DNA from: Flavobacteriales bacterium
GTDB taxonomy: Bacteria > Bacteroidota > Bacteroidia > NS11-12g > UBA955
Direction of reading: 5' to 3'
Assembly: GCA_947459165.1 (NCBI GenBank)
Contig: CANHCW010000004.1
Span: 1 to 39,343, forward strand
DNA: 39,343 nucleotides
Position 1 is the first letter of the stretch. Each line of letters starts with the position of its first letter. The position numbers were made by a program, and so were the translations under genes. This document shows positions 16,620 through 26,043 of this stretch, piece after piece. The notes under the pieces were generated by a model that saw nothing but the letters and a program-made list of their open reading frames with translations, was not told the origin of the DNA and ran no database searches.

Positions 16620-17822
16620 ATGAAAAGAGCCATTGTAGTCATAGCCATAGCAACGGGAATCTGGGGCAACTCCCAGGCGCAAGTTACCTCGAAAGAGCTG
16701 GCAGGACAGCTGAATACAGTCACCACCATGGTGCCATTTCTCACTATCACTCCTGATAGCCGTTCGGCTGGTATAGGGGATGCCGGTGTTGCATTGTTCA
16801 GCCCAGATGCGAACAGCGTTAGCTGGAACATGAGTAATTTAGTGAACAGCGACCGTAAATCGGGGTTTTCCTTGTCTTACGCACCTTGGCTCCGTCAGCT
16901 TGTTCCCGATGTGGGATTTAGTTACCTCTCGGGATACAGCAAATCCAAAAATGGCAACTCTGTTTTTGGTGGTGCCATTCGCTACTTTTCATTGGGGAAC
17001 ATCAATTTTACCGATTGGGAAGGCAATCCCACCGGAAATTTTAACCCCAACGAATTCAGTGTTGATGCCGGTTATGCAACCCGTTTCAACAAAAAATTCT
17101 CAATGGGTGTAAACCTTCGTTTTATTTATTCAAACATTGCAGGTAACCGCAGTTTGCCCGGTGGCAGCACCCAGGCCGGATTGTCGGGTGCAGGAGATGT
17201 GAACCTGACTTACAGAACAAAAATCATGTTGCCGGGTGGCAAGCAATCGTCATTCAATTTTGGAGCCAACATTCAGAACATTGGAGCCAAAATGACTTAC
17301 ACTACCCGTGAACAGCGCGATTTTCTTCCCACAAACCTGAAACTGGGTGTAGGCTGGAAATATGAAATTGACGATTATAACAAAGTAGGCATTTACGCCG
17401 ATTTGAATAAACTTTTGGTTCCAACCCGTCCATTTTACCTGCAGGCATGGGATGGAAACGATTCAGTGATTGGCGGTGTTCGTCAGTACATCGGCTCTGA
17501 TCCAAATGTGAGTGTAGTGCAGGGAATGGTTCAAAGTTTTTATGATGCCCCCGGTGGTTTAACCGAAGAGTTGAACGAATGGACAACCTCTTTGGGCACA
17601 GAATATTGGTATGATAACAAATTCGCCGGCAGAATGGGCTTGTTTTACGAAAACAAAAACAAGGGTGGAAGACAGTACCTGACTTTTGGTTTGGGATTGA
17701 AATACCAGAAAGTGAATATCGATGTGGCCATGCTCGTTCCCTTCGCCCGCCGTCACCCACTTCAAAATCAGCTGAGATTTTCTCTGCTGTTTGATATGGG
17801 TGCATTTTCAGACAACGATTGA
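16620..17822 (+). CDS. porV: T9SS outer membrane shuttle protein PorV (LptO)
   Basis: Signal peptide MKRAIVVIAIATGIWGNSQAQ, then 'VTTMVPFLTITPDSRSAGIGDAGVALFSPDANSVSWN...APWLRQLVPDVGFSYLSGY'. The ORF track start at 16506 lies upstream of this natural start. Confidence 0.93.
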   Translation: MKRAIVVIAIATGIWGNSQAQVTSKELAGQLNTVTTMVPFLTITPDSRSAGIGDAGVALFSPDANSVSWNMSNLVNSDRKSGFSLSYAPWLRQLVPDVGFSYLSGYSKSKNGNSVFGGAIRYFSLGNINFTDWEGNPTGNFNPNEFSVDAGYATRFNKKFSMGVNLRFIYSNIAGNRSLPGGSTQAGLSGAGDVNLTYRTKIMLPGGKQSSFNFGANIQNIGAKMTYTTREQRDFLPTNLKLGVGWKYEIDDYNKVGIYADLNKLLVPTRPFYLQAWDGNDSVIGGVRQYIGSDPNVSVVQGMVQSFYDAPGGLTEELNEWTTSLGTEYWYDNKFAGRMGLFYENKNKGGRQYLTFGLGLKYQKVNIDVAMLVPFARRHPLQNQLRFSLLFDMGAFSDND

Positions 17823-17840
17823 TAAAATTACATAATTTGT

Positions 17841-17870
17841 AAAAGCCCCGCAGAAATGCGGGGCTTTTTC
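17841..17870 (+). terminator. Rho-independent terminator after porV
   Basis: AAAAGCCCCGC-AGAAAT-GCGGGGCTTTTT. Confidence 0.85.
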
Positions 17871-17932
17871 TTTGTACAAATTGCGGAACAAAGAGAATAA
17901 ATTTCTATTTTAGCCAACGAAATAAATAAGCT

Positions 17933-19447
17933 ATGAATACAAATACATCTCAGGGACATCCAAAAGGTTTGTACCTACTGTTCTTTACAGAAATGTGGGA
18001 ACGATTCAGCTACTATGGCATGCGAGCCATTTTTATGCTGTTCATGATTAAGGCTCTCTTGCTTTCAGAAAAAGACTCTTCCAACATTTATGGAAGCTAC
18101 ACAGGCCTGGTTTATCTGACACCACTTTTGGGGGGCTATCTGAGTGATCGTTTTTTGGGTAACAGACGAAGCATTGAAATTGGCGGTATTATGATGGCTC
18201 TGGGCCAGTTTATTTTGTTTTTCAGCGCAAGCACTTCAGGAGCAATGGCTGTAACACTGATGTGGGCAGGACTCACGCTGCTGATTATTGGCAACGGCTT
18301 CTTCAAACCCAATATTTCAACCATGGTTGGAAACCTGTATCCTGAAGGAGACAGAAGAGTGGATTCTGCTTTTACCATTTTTTATATGGGTATTAACCTC
18401 GGTGCGTTTTTCTCACCTCTCGTATGTGGCTCACTCGCCGAAAAGGTAGATTTTAAATGGGGTTTCCTTGCCGCAGGTATCGGTATGATAATCAGTTTGA
18501 TTAGCTTCTGGCTTTATAAAGGAAAATTACTCGTTGGACATGACGGGAAAGACCTTGGAATGCCCGTCAAAAAACTAGATCTAACGAGTATTCTTACCAT
18601 CATCGGTTCAACAGGCATCATATTCTTAATGCTTAACCTTAAGTCCATTGTGAATACGGACGCTGACATCATTGGTTACTTCATCTTCGGGGCATTGATT
18701 ATTATGCCACTCATTATTATGACGGATAAATCATTGAGCAGCGTGGAACGCAGCAGGATTGGTGTGATTTTCATTCTGTGTTTCTTCGTCATTTTCTTTT
18801 GGATGTCGTTCGAACAGGCGGGTGCTTCGCTAACACTTTTTGCAGATAAACAAACCGATAGAATGGTGGGAACCTGGGAAATGCCAGCTTCCTGGTTTCA
18901 AAGTATAAATCCTCTTGGTATAATCATTCTGGCTCCATTGTTCAGCATTTTATGGGGAACCATGCACAAACGAAACATGGAACCCTCATCACCCATGAAA
19001 ATGGCCTGGGGACTTGCTTTGCTGACTTTGGGTTATGTTGTAATCGCCATCGCAGTAAACGGTGTTGACAGTTCTGTAAAAGTGAGTATGTGGTGGCTTA
19101 TAGCGTTGTACATTCTGCATACAATGGGTGAATTGTGTTTATCTCCCATCGGTTTGTCTATGGTAAGTAAATTGTCTCCGGCCCGCTTCTCATCATTGTT
19201 AATGGGAACCTGGTTTCTGGCAAACGCCTGCGCAAACAAACTGGCCGGAACCTTAAGTTCACTCATCCCTCCCGGTGCAGGTGAAAAAGAAGCCAAGGCA
19301 GGTGCAGAAATTCCAAGCATTGCTGGTTTTCAAATCAACAATCTGTACGATTTCTTCATGGTATTCATCGTGCTGAGTGGAGTAGCCGCAATCATCCTCT
19401 TTCTCATGAGCAATTTTCTGAAGAAAAGAATGCATGGCATCAATTAA
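17933..19447 (+). CDS. POT/PTR family peptide MFS transporter (copy 1)
   Basis: FFTEMWERFSYYGMRAIF (ExxERFxYY motif), GNGFFKPNISTMVG, FYMGINLGAF, GELCLSPIGLSMVSKLSPARF. Confidence 0.93.
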   Translation: MNTNTSQGHPKGLYLLFFTEMWERFSYYGMRAIFMLFMIKALLLSEKDSSNIYGSYTGLVYLTPLLGGYLSDRFLGNRRSIEIGGIMMALGQFILFFSASTSGAMAVTLMWAGLTLLIIGNGFFKPNISTMVGNLYPEGDRRVDSAFTIFYMGINLGAFFSPLVCGSLAEKVDFKWGFLAAGIGMIISLISFWLYKGKLLVGHDGKDLGMPVKKLDLTSILTIIGSTGIIFLMLNLKSIVNTDADIIGYFIFGALIIMPLIIMTDKSLSSVERSRIGVIFILCFFVIFFWMSFEQAGASLTLFADKQTDRMVGTWEMPASWFQSINPLGIIILAPLFSILWGTMHKRNMEPSSPMKMAWGLALLTLGYVVIAIAVNGVDSSVKVSMWWLIALYILHTMGELCLSPIGLSMVSKLSPARFSSLLMGTWFLANACANKLAGTLSSLIPPGAGEKEAKAGAEIPSIAGFQINNLYDFFMVFIVLSGVAAIILFLMSNFLKKRMHGIN

Positions 19448-19464
19448 AATGGACTGATAAAGAC

Positions 19465-19496
19465 GAAAAAAAGCCGGGTTAAACCGGCTTTTTTTA
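19465..19496 (+). terminator. Terminator between POT copy 1 and copy 2
   Basis: AAAAAAAGCCGG-GTTAAA-CCGGCTTTTTTT. Confidence 0.8.
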
Positions 19497-19527
19497 TGCT
19501 CTAAGGCTTATTATTGCGTTTAATCCT

Positions 19528-21144
19528 ATGTTTAAAAAGCACCCCGCCGCCTTGCCGTTTCTGTTTTTCTCCGAAATGTGGGAGAGATTCGGCTATTACC
19601 TGATGATTGGTATTTTTACCCTGTATTTGAAAGATGTGAAAGACGGCTTTCAGATGAATGAAAAAGATGCCAGCAATTTATACGGAACCTTCATTGCACT
19701 GGTGTTTTTTACTCCTTTTCTCGGTGGGCTCATTGCGGACAGATTGCTAGGCTACCGCAGATCTATCATTCTGGGAGGCTTGTTTATGGGTGTGGGATAT
19801 TGCCTCATGGGAATTCACACTTTACCGGCACTTTATTTTTCAATGGCTCTCGTAATTATTGGCAACGGCTTCTTTAAACCCAATATTTCAACTTTGCTTG
19901 GTAATGTGTATTCAACACCCGAAAATCAGCACCAAAAAGACGAAGGGTACAATATTTTTTATATGGGCATCAACATTGGTGCCTTTATATGCAATTTCTT
20001 CGGTGCCGCATTGTACACCACCATTGGTTGGAGTGCTGCCTTCGCTGCAGCCGGTGTTGGTATGTTCATTGGAGTCATTGTATTCATGGCCGGAACCCGC
20101 CACTACAAACAGTTCGATGTGAGGGTAGAGCCCCGCCCGGGCGATATGAGCATTGGGAAAATTATGACAATTGTTCTGTTGCCATCCTTGTTATTCGGAG
20201 TCTTAGGCTGGTTCATTCCGGGTAAAATTTTCGATAGCGACAGTACTGATGCATTCATTTTCGCTTGTATTCCCGTGGTGGTTTATTATGCTTCGTTGTA
20301 CTTCAAATCTCACGAGGACGAGAAGAAACCCATGGGTGTGATGTTAACTATTTTTGCTGTGGTGGTTTTGTTTTGGGCCGTATTCAAACAAAATGGAACA
20401 GCACTGAATACCTGGGCAGACAATTATACCGACAGAAGTGTTTCAGGCACAACTCAAAGTGCATTCAATCAACTGAAATTGACCAAGAAACTCACCTACA
20501 CCAAGGATTCTGTTCCCCAAATTGATTCGCTTTTCAGAAAATCGAAAAATGCACAAGGCAAGGTGGTGCTGACTTACGATTACCCCAATTATTTCAAGAA
20601 TGAAAAAGTAAAACCGGCTGAAAATACAGATGTATATGTATGGAGCACCAACATCAGTCAGTCATTCAATCCGTTTTGGGTCATTGTGCTCACTCCGGTT
20701 GTGGTTTCTTTCTTTTTGTTCTTAAGAAGAAAAGGAAAAGAGCCGGCCATTCCCACCAAAATTGCTTTGGGATTGCTGGTCTCGGCACTTTCTGTTCTGG
20801 TGATGGTGGCTGCTGTCAAAAGTGGCAACAATGGATCAGAAAAGGTAAGTTTCTGGTGGCTGATGGGTACCTATGGTGTTATCACTATCGGCGAATTATT
20901 CCTCAGTCCCATGGGACTTTCACTGGTGTCAAAACTCAGCCCTCAGCGCTTCACTTCCTTGATGATGGGTGGCTGGTTTCTGGCTACTTCAATCGGCAAT
21001 AAACTCAGTGGGGTTTTGGCCAGCCAATGGGACGCCTACACAGATAAAGCTGCCTATTTTTGGTTGAACTTTTTCCTGTTGCTCGCTGCAGCCCTGTTGC
21101 TGTTCGCCATGCTGAAAAAATTAAATAGCGCAATAAAAAATTAA
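19528..21144 (+). CDS. POT/PTR family peptide MFS transporter (copy 2, with long insertion)
   Basis: FFSEMWERFGYYLMIGIF, GNGFFKPNISTLLGNVY, FYMGINIGAF, GELFLSPMGLSLVSKLSPQRF. Confidence 0.93.
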   Translation: MFKKHPAALPFLFFSEMWERFGYYLMIGIFTLYLKDVKDGFQMNEKDASNLYGTFIALVFFTPFLGGLIADRLLGYRRSIILGGLFMGVGYCLMGIHTLPALYFSMALVIIGNGFFKPNISTLLGNVYSTPENQHQKDEGYNIFYMGINIGAFICNFFGAALYTTIGWSAAFAAAGVGMFIGVIVFMAGTRHYKQFDVRVEPRPGDMSIGKIMTIVLLPSLLFGVLGWFIPGKIFDSDSTDAFIFACIPVVVYYASLYFKSHEDEKKPMGVMLTIFAVVVLFWAVFKQNGTALNTWADNYTDRSVSGTTQSAFNQLKLTKKLTYTKDSVPQIDSLFRKSKNAQGKVVLTYDYPNYFKNEKVKPAENTDVYVWSTNISQSFNPFWVIVLTPVVVSFFLFLRRKGKEPAIPTKIALGLLVSALSVLVMVAAVKSGNNGSEKVSFWWLMGTYGVITIGELFLSPMGLSLVSKLSPQRFTSLMMGGWFLATSIGNKLSGVLASQWDAYTDKAAYFWLNFFLLLAAALLLFAMLKKLNSAIKN

Positions 21145-21146
21145 AT

Positions 21147-22652
21147 ATGAACACTACCCCAGATAATCAACTCGAATCCATCCGCAATTTCTCCGGAGCA
21201 TACCCCAAACAAATCTGGAGTCTCTTCTTCAGCGAAATGTGGGAGAGGTTTTGCTTTTACGGCATGCGCGGTATGCTCACCTTTTTCATGGTGTACAACA
21301 TGAACATGGAAAAAGATGTGGCCAACCTGCAATACGGAGCCACCCAAGCCTGGGTGTATGCTTTCACTTTCATTGGCGGCATGTTCGCCGATAAAATCCT
21401 CGGATTTAAAAAATCACTTTTCTGGGGCGCCCTGCTCATGATTGCAGGTAGCCTCATTCTAACCATCGATCCCAAAGCATTCTTCTTTCAGGGAATTGCT
21501 TTCCTCATTGTGGGAACCGGATTTTTTAAACCCAATATATCCTCTATGGTAGGACAGTTGTACCACAGTAACGACCACCGCCGCGATGCCGGTTTTTCCC
21601 TTTTCTATTCGGGTATCAACATTGGTGCGTTTTTCGGCGGTATTTTAATGATTGGCGTGGGAAAGGGTGAAATTTTCACCACCATTATACCCGAACACTT
21701 ACGCTGGAATGTGGCTTTTGGCCTCGTGGCCGTGGCCATGTTCATCAGTCTGCTGGTATTCTCGTTCGCGCGCAGAACTTTGGGCCCCATCGGCAATTCA
21801 CCCATCGACGAAAGCAAGGAACCGCAAAAGAAATGGTATGCCTATGCCGTGTATATTGGCGCGCTGGCCTGTATACCACTCATTATCAAGATGGTTTCAA
21901 ATACCCAATACACCGATTGGTTTATGTATTTCATCGGCCCATTCAGTTTGTTGTATCTCGGTTATGAAATGACCAAACTGCAAAAAGCAGACAACCTGAA
22001 ACTGCTTGCGGCTCTGGTGTTTATTGTGTTTTCTTCCTTTTTCTGGGCCATTTTCGAACAAGCCGGCGGATCTCTCAGCTTATACGCTGCTGAGCACCTT
22101 GATCGTGGAACGCTGAACATCGATCCCAATATTGTAAACAACTCGGCCAATTCCATGTTCGTCATCGCCTTCGCGCCCCTGGTTGGATTGCTTTGGCTGT
22201 GGCTTCACAAGCGCAAACTGGAGCCCAACAGCGTGGTGAAATTCGGATTGGGTTTTCTGTTGCTGGGTGCTGCATTTTATATCTTCGGTGTAAACAAAAT
22301 GTTTGCCCACAATGGCGTTGCGCCAGGCGATATCTTTATCATGGGTTACTTTGTGGTTACCCTGGGCGAAATTGCGCTTTCACCCATTGGCTTGTCGTTA
22401 ATGACCAAGCTGGCCACCACCAAATTGCAGGGTTTTATGATGGGAATGTGGTTTCTTGCCAGCGCTTACGGGCAGTACATTGCAGGCCTTTTCGGGGCGG
22501 GCATTTCCCCCAAAGCAACAGCCTCGGCCGCGGAAAAGCTAGAGATTTATTCAAATGGATATCTGCAATTCGCCCTATACGCAGTCATTGCAGGTGTAAT
22601 TGTGATTGCCATTTCCCCCTGGGTTAGAAAACTCATGGGCGAAGTGAAATAA
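21147..22652 (+). CDS. POT/PTR family peptide MFS transporter (copy 3)
   Basis: FFSEMWERFCFYGMRGML, GTGFFKPNISSMVGQLY, FYSGINIGAF, GEIALSPIGLSLMTKLATTKLQGFMMG. Confidence 0.93.
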   Translation: MNTTPDNQLESIRNFSGAYPKQIWSLFFSEMWERFCFYGMRGMLTFFMVYNMNMEKDVANLQYGATQAWVYAFTFIGGMFADKILGFKKSLFWGALLMIAGSLILTIDPKAFFFQGIAFLIVGTGFFKPNISSMVGQLYHSNDHRRDAGFSLFYSGINIGAFFGGILMIGVGKGEIFTTIIPEHLRWNVAFGLVAVAMFISLLVFSFARRTLGPIGNSPIDESKEPQKKWYAYAVYIGALACIPLIIKMVSNTQYTDWFMYFIGPFSLLYLGYEMTKLQKADNLKLLAALVFIVFSSFFWAIFEQAGGSLSLYAAEHLDRGTLNIDPNIVNNSANSMFVIAFAPLVGLLWLWLHKRKLEPNSVVKFGLGFLLLGAAFYIFGVNKMFAHNGVAPGDIFIMGYFVVTLGEIALSPIGLSLMTKLATTKLQGFMMGMWFLASAYGQYIAGLFGAGISPKATASAAEKLEIYSNGYLQFALYAVIAGVIVIAISPWVRKLMGEVK

Positions 22653-22699
22653 ATCGTTCATAACCCCGCTTACTTTCTTAATTTCGCACCTTTATTTCT

Positions 22700-23995
22700 A
22701 TGTTCGAACGCGTTGCCTCCGGTGAAAAAAGCATTTGTGTAATTGGTCTAGGTTATGTAGGCCTTCCCATCGCCCTCGAGTTTGCCCGCAAATTCAAAGT
22801 GGTGGGCTTCGATATCAACCCCGAAAGGGTTGAAATGATGAGCCGTGGCATCGATCCCAGCAAGGAAATTGAAGCCACGGAATTTGAAGGCAGAAATATC
22901 CATTTTACGGCTAACCTCGATGACATTCGCGAATGCGGTGTGTACATCGTGGCTGTGCCAACACCCATCAACGAGGCGAATGAACCCGATCTCAAGCCCC
23001 TCATAGGTGCCAGTACCACCGTAGGCAAGGTCATTTCAAAAGGCGATTATGTCATTTACGAAAGCACCACCTACCCGGGTTGTACCGAAGACGATTGCGT
23101 TCCCATTATTGAATCTGTTTCAGGACTCAAATTCCGCGAAGATTTTAAAGTGGGTTATTCTCCGGAACGCATCAATCCCGGCGACAAGGAAAGACCTCTG
23201 CCCAAAATTCTGAAAATTGTAAGTGGTTGCTCCGATGAGTCGTTGAAAAACATTTCTGCACTTTACGGCAGCATCATCACCGCAGGTATTCACGAAGCCA
23301 CTTCCATCAAAGTAGCCGAAGCCGCCAAAATAATTGAAAACACCCAGCGCGATGTGAACATTTCACTCATGAATGAGCTGTCGATGATTTTTAATAAAAT
23401 TGGTATCAATACATTTGATGTGATTGACGCCGCCGGAACAAAGTGGAACTTTCACAAATATACCCCCGGTTTGGTCGGCGGGCACTGCATTGGTGTCGAT
23501 CCCTACTACCTGGTTCACAAAGCGGAACGATTGGGCCTGCACCCGCGCGTTATTGCCGCCGGACGATACACCAACGACAATATGCCTGCACACATCGCAT
23601 CCAAAGCCATTAAAAAGCTCAATGCGCGGGGCAAGGTTGTCAAAGATTCTCGTATTCTCATTATGGGTGCTACTTTTAAAGAGAATGTTTCCGATATCCG
23701 AAACAGCAAAATTGCTGATGTGGTCAACGAACTCAGGGCTTTTTCGGTGAATGTAGATGTCATTGATCCCCATGCCGATTCTGCCGAAATGCACCACGAA
23801 TATGGATTTTCCCTGGTTCCGGAACCCTGTGGAAAATACGATGGCATCATTCTCGCTGTTTCGCACAACGAATACAAAGCCCTGGAAAACAGCTGGTTCG
23901 AAAACTTTTCTGCTCCCGATGCTTTCTTTTTCGATCTGAAAGGCCTGTTCCGAAATCCGGCCTCGCGACCCGCCCTTGAGTACTGGAGTCTTTAA
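22700..23995 (+). CDS. Nucleotide sugar dehydrogenase (UDP-GlcNAc/GalNAc/ManNAc dehydrogenase type, TviB/WbpO-like)
   Basis: ICVIGLGYVGLPIALEF (NAD fold), YESTTYPGCTED, SPERINPGD, KVAEAAKIIENTQRDVNISLMNEL, GLVGGHCIGVDPYYL (catalytic Cys), GATFKENVSDIRNSK. Confidence 0.93.
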   Translation: MFERVASGEKSICVIGLGYVGLPIALEFARKFKVVGFDINPERVEMMSRGIDPSKEIEATEFEGRNIHFTANLDDIRECGVYIVAVPTPINEANEPDLKPLIGASTTVGKVISKGDYVIYESTTYPGCTEDDCVPIIESVSGLKFREDFKVGYSPERINPGDKERPLPKILKIVSGCSDESLKNISALYGSIITAGIHEATSIKVAEAAKIIENTQRDVNISLMNELSMIFNKIGINTFDVIDAAGTKWNFHKYTPGLVGGHCIGVDPYYLVHKAERLGLHPRVIAAGRYTNDNMPAHIASKAIKKLNARGKVVKDSRILIMGATFKENVSDIRNSKIADVVNELRAFSVNVDVIDPHADSAEMHHEYGFSLVPEPCGKYDGIILAVSHNEYKALENSWFENFSAPDAFFFDLKGLFRNPASRPALEYWSL

Positions 23996-23998
23996 CTT

Positions 23999-25222
23999 TT
24001 ACAATGCTTCGGCCACCACAAAGGTGCTGCCACCCACATAAATCACATCATCAGAATGTGCATTGCTCAAAGCTGTTTTTTTAGCCTGTTCGACAGATTC
24101 ATATACTGCGCCTTTTAAACCCTGACTATTCGCTTGTTCTGCCAGTTTTTCGGCATCCAAACCTCTAAAAATATTGGGTTTGCAGAAGTAATAAGTTGCA
24201 TCAACAGGCAATAAAGGCAAAATTTTACCCAAATCCTTGTCGTTCACCACACCCAGCACAAAATGAATCTTGGGGGCGTTTAAATCTGAAAGTTGTGCCA
24301 TGGTTTCCTTCAGCCCATCAGCGTTGTGGGCTGTATCGGCAATCATCAGGGGATGGGTTTGCATTATTTCCCAACGGCCTCTCAGTCCTGTTAATTTTTT
24401 AACATTGCTTATGGCGTTAAGAATCTTGTCTTGCTCAAATGGGTAACCCAGTGATTCCAGCACATCAAGACTCTTTTTCAGCGTGGCCAAATTCTTTCTT
24501 TGGTAATGGCCTTTCAGTTCGCAAGTTGCTATCCAGTTTTCTGGGGCATGGTCTGCAAAGTGAATGGGAGAGTGGCTCACAAGGGCTTTTTCAGCAAAAA
24601 CCGGTTTTGTTTCATCCCTGCTTTCGCCAATCACCACGGGAATGCCGGGTTTTACGATGCCTGCCTTTTCCGCTGCAATTTTCGGCAGGGTATCGCCCAA
24701 AAATTCCATGTGATCCCAGCCAATATTGGTAATAACAGCCAATTCAGGCACAATTACATTCGTGCTGTCCAGCCTTCCGCCCATGCCTACTTCAATAATG
24801 GCCATGTCCACCTTTTCTGCCCTGAAATAATCAAACGCCATCGCCACCGTGATTTCAAAAAAGGAAGGTTCAATGCTTTCTATCAGCGGTTTCACCCTTT
24901 CAGTAAAATTCACCACATAATCCTCGGTAATCATTTGCCCGTTGATGCGAATGCGTTCCCTGAAATCTTTTAGGTGAGGCGAGGTGTACAATCCGGTTTT
25001 GTAGCCATGCTCGGCAAAAACCGCCGCCAGCATGCTGCTCACGGATCCTTTGCCATTGGTACCGCCAATGTGTATGCATTTAAACGAATTTTCAGGATTC
25101 CCCAGCGCCTTGCAAAGGGCGATGGTATTGTTCAAATCAGCTTTGTATGCGGCTTTGCCAATGTGTTGAAACACCGGCAAACGGGAGTATAAATAATCGA
25201 GGGTTTCCCCGTAAGATAGCAT
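23999..25222 (-). CDS. folC: Bifunctional folylpolyglutamate synthase/dihydrofolate synthase
   Basis: 'KCIHIGGTNGKGSVSSMLAAVFAEHGYKTGLYTSPHLKDFRERIRING', 'ITNIGWDHMEFLGDTLPKIAAEKAGI', 'DTAHNADGL'. Confidence 0.95.
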   Translation of the reverse strand: MLSYGETLDYLYSRLPVFQHIGKAAYKADLNNTIALCKALGNPENSFKCIHIGGTNGKGSVSSMLAAVFAEHGYKTGLYTSPHLKDFRERIRINGQMITEDYVVNFTERVKPLIESIEPSFFEITVAMAFDYFRAEKVDMAIIEVGMGGRLDSTNVIVPELAVITNIGWDHMEFLGDTLPKIAAEKAGIVKPGIPVVIGESRDETKPVFAEKALVSHSPIHFADHAPENWIATCELKGHYQRKNLATLKKSLDVLESLGYPFEQDKILNAISNVKKLTGLRGRWEIMQTHPLMIADTAHNADGLKETMAQLSDLNAPKIHFVLGVVNDKDLGKILPLLPVDATYYFCKPNIFRGLDAEKLAEQANSQGLKGAVYESVEQAKKTALSNAHSDDVIYVGGSTFVVAEAL

Positions 25223-25229
25223 TTGAAAA

Positions 25230-26042
25230 TTACAGACTCTTTCTCACATTCACCGTTACGGTGCCTGTTTCAGGACAGCTTTCGCCAAATCGTTCAAAAC
25301 TGCTCTTTCTTAAAAAGTTGGTGAATACAATTTTGGCATCAGCACCACCATTGTAGGTAAAGCCTGCAGATTCTCCCACAATAGACCAGGTGCCATCACA
25401 ATTAACCCTTACTCTGTATGCAAGCACACCATCACCGTTGGCTTGAACTTCTCTGACGCCGGAATTCAGTTTAAACTGGGTAAAGGCATAGCTGTACAAA
25501 CCTTTTCCCCCGCCCGGGTTGCGACCATTGGTCCCTGTTACACCGCCATCATTTCCACCTGTTCCGGATCCGGTTTTGCCTTTGCCGCCAACCCAACCGT
25601 TCGGATTCCCCTCGGTACTGCTTCCGCTTCCTGTTCTCTTACCCACTTTTAGGCGTTTTGCTAAGTTGGGGTCGGTCTGATCACCGCGTTTTGGAGGATC
25701 GATGGGAGGTAAATTAACTGAGTTTTCGCCATCGTTGGTCACCACTTTACCTTCGCCACCGCTGGGTGAAGGATCACCGCCACCGTCGCCTTTGCTGTCG
25801 CCAAGTGCCGGCGGAGTGGGAGAGGGACCGCCAGAATTGGGATCGCCAAAGCCACCGTCAACCACCCCCATGTCCAGTTCAAGCACGCCTTCCTTTAAAT
25901 CCAAGGGTGGGTTGGGCATACTGATTCGCACAAACCACAATATTCCCAGCAGCAAGGCCGTAATCACTGTAGCCATCAACCCGCTGGATACTTTTTGTCC
26001 TTGGGTGGAATCAAGTTTTTCTTCAACAATGTAGTGGTTCAT
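25230..26042 (-). CDS. TonB-like single-pass protein with Gly/Ser/Pro-rich linker
   Basis: N-terminal TM (ATVITALLLGILWFV), low-complexity Gly/Asp/Pro linker, and C-terminal globular part (AYRVRVNCDGTWSIVGES...CPETGTVTVNVRKSL). Adjacent to folC. Start set at the second Met (MNHYIVEEK). Confidence 0.6.
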   Translation of the reverse strand: MNHYIVEEKLDSTQGQKVSSGLMATVITALLLGILWFVRISMPNPPLDLKEGVLELDMGVVDGGFGDPNSGGPSPTPPALGDSKGDGGGDPSPSGGEGKVVTNDGENSVNLPPIDPPKRGDQTDPNLAKRLKVGKRTGSGSSTEGNPNGWVGGKGKTGSGTGGNDGGVTGTNGRNPGGGKGLYSYAFTQFKLNSGVREVQANGDGVLAYRVRVNCDGTWSIVGESAGFTYNGGADAKIVFTNFLRKSSFERFGESCPETGTVTVNVRKSL

Positions 26043-26043
26043 G

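Noticed and set aside
17302-17805. 167-aa minus-strand ORF
   Set aside because: Antisense to porV; composition typical of a shadow ORF.
22193-22627. 144-aa alternative-frame plus ORF in POT copy 3
   Set aside because: Out-of-frame overlap with a strongly supported transporter; no motif support.
25500-25960. Gly/Ser/Pro-codon-rich low-complexity tract as a possible DNA repeat or CRISPR-like array
   Set aside because: No regular repeat unit; explained by the disordered linker of the TonB-like protein.
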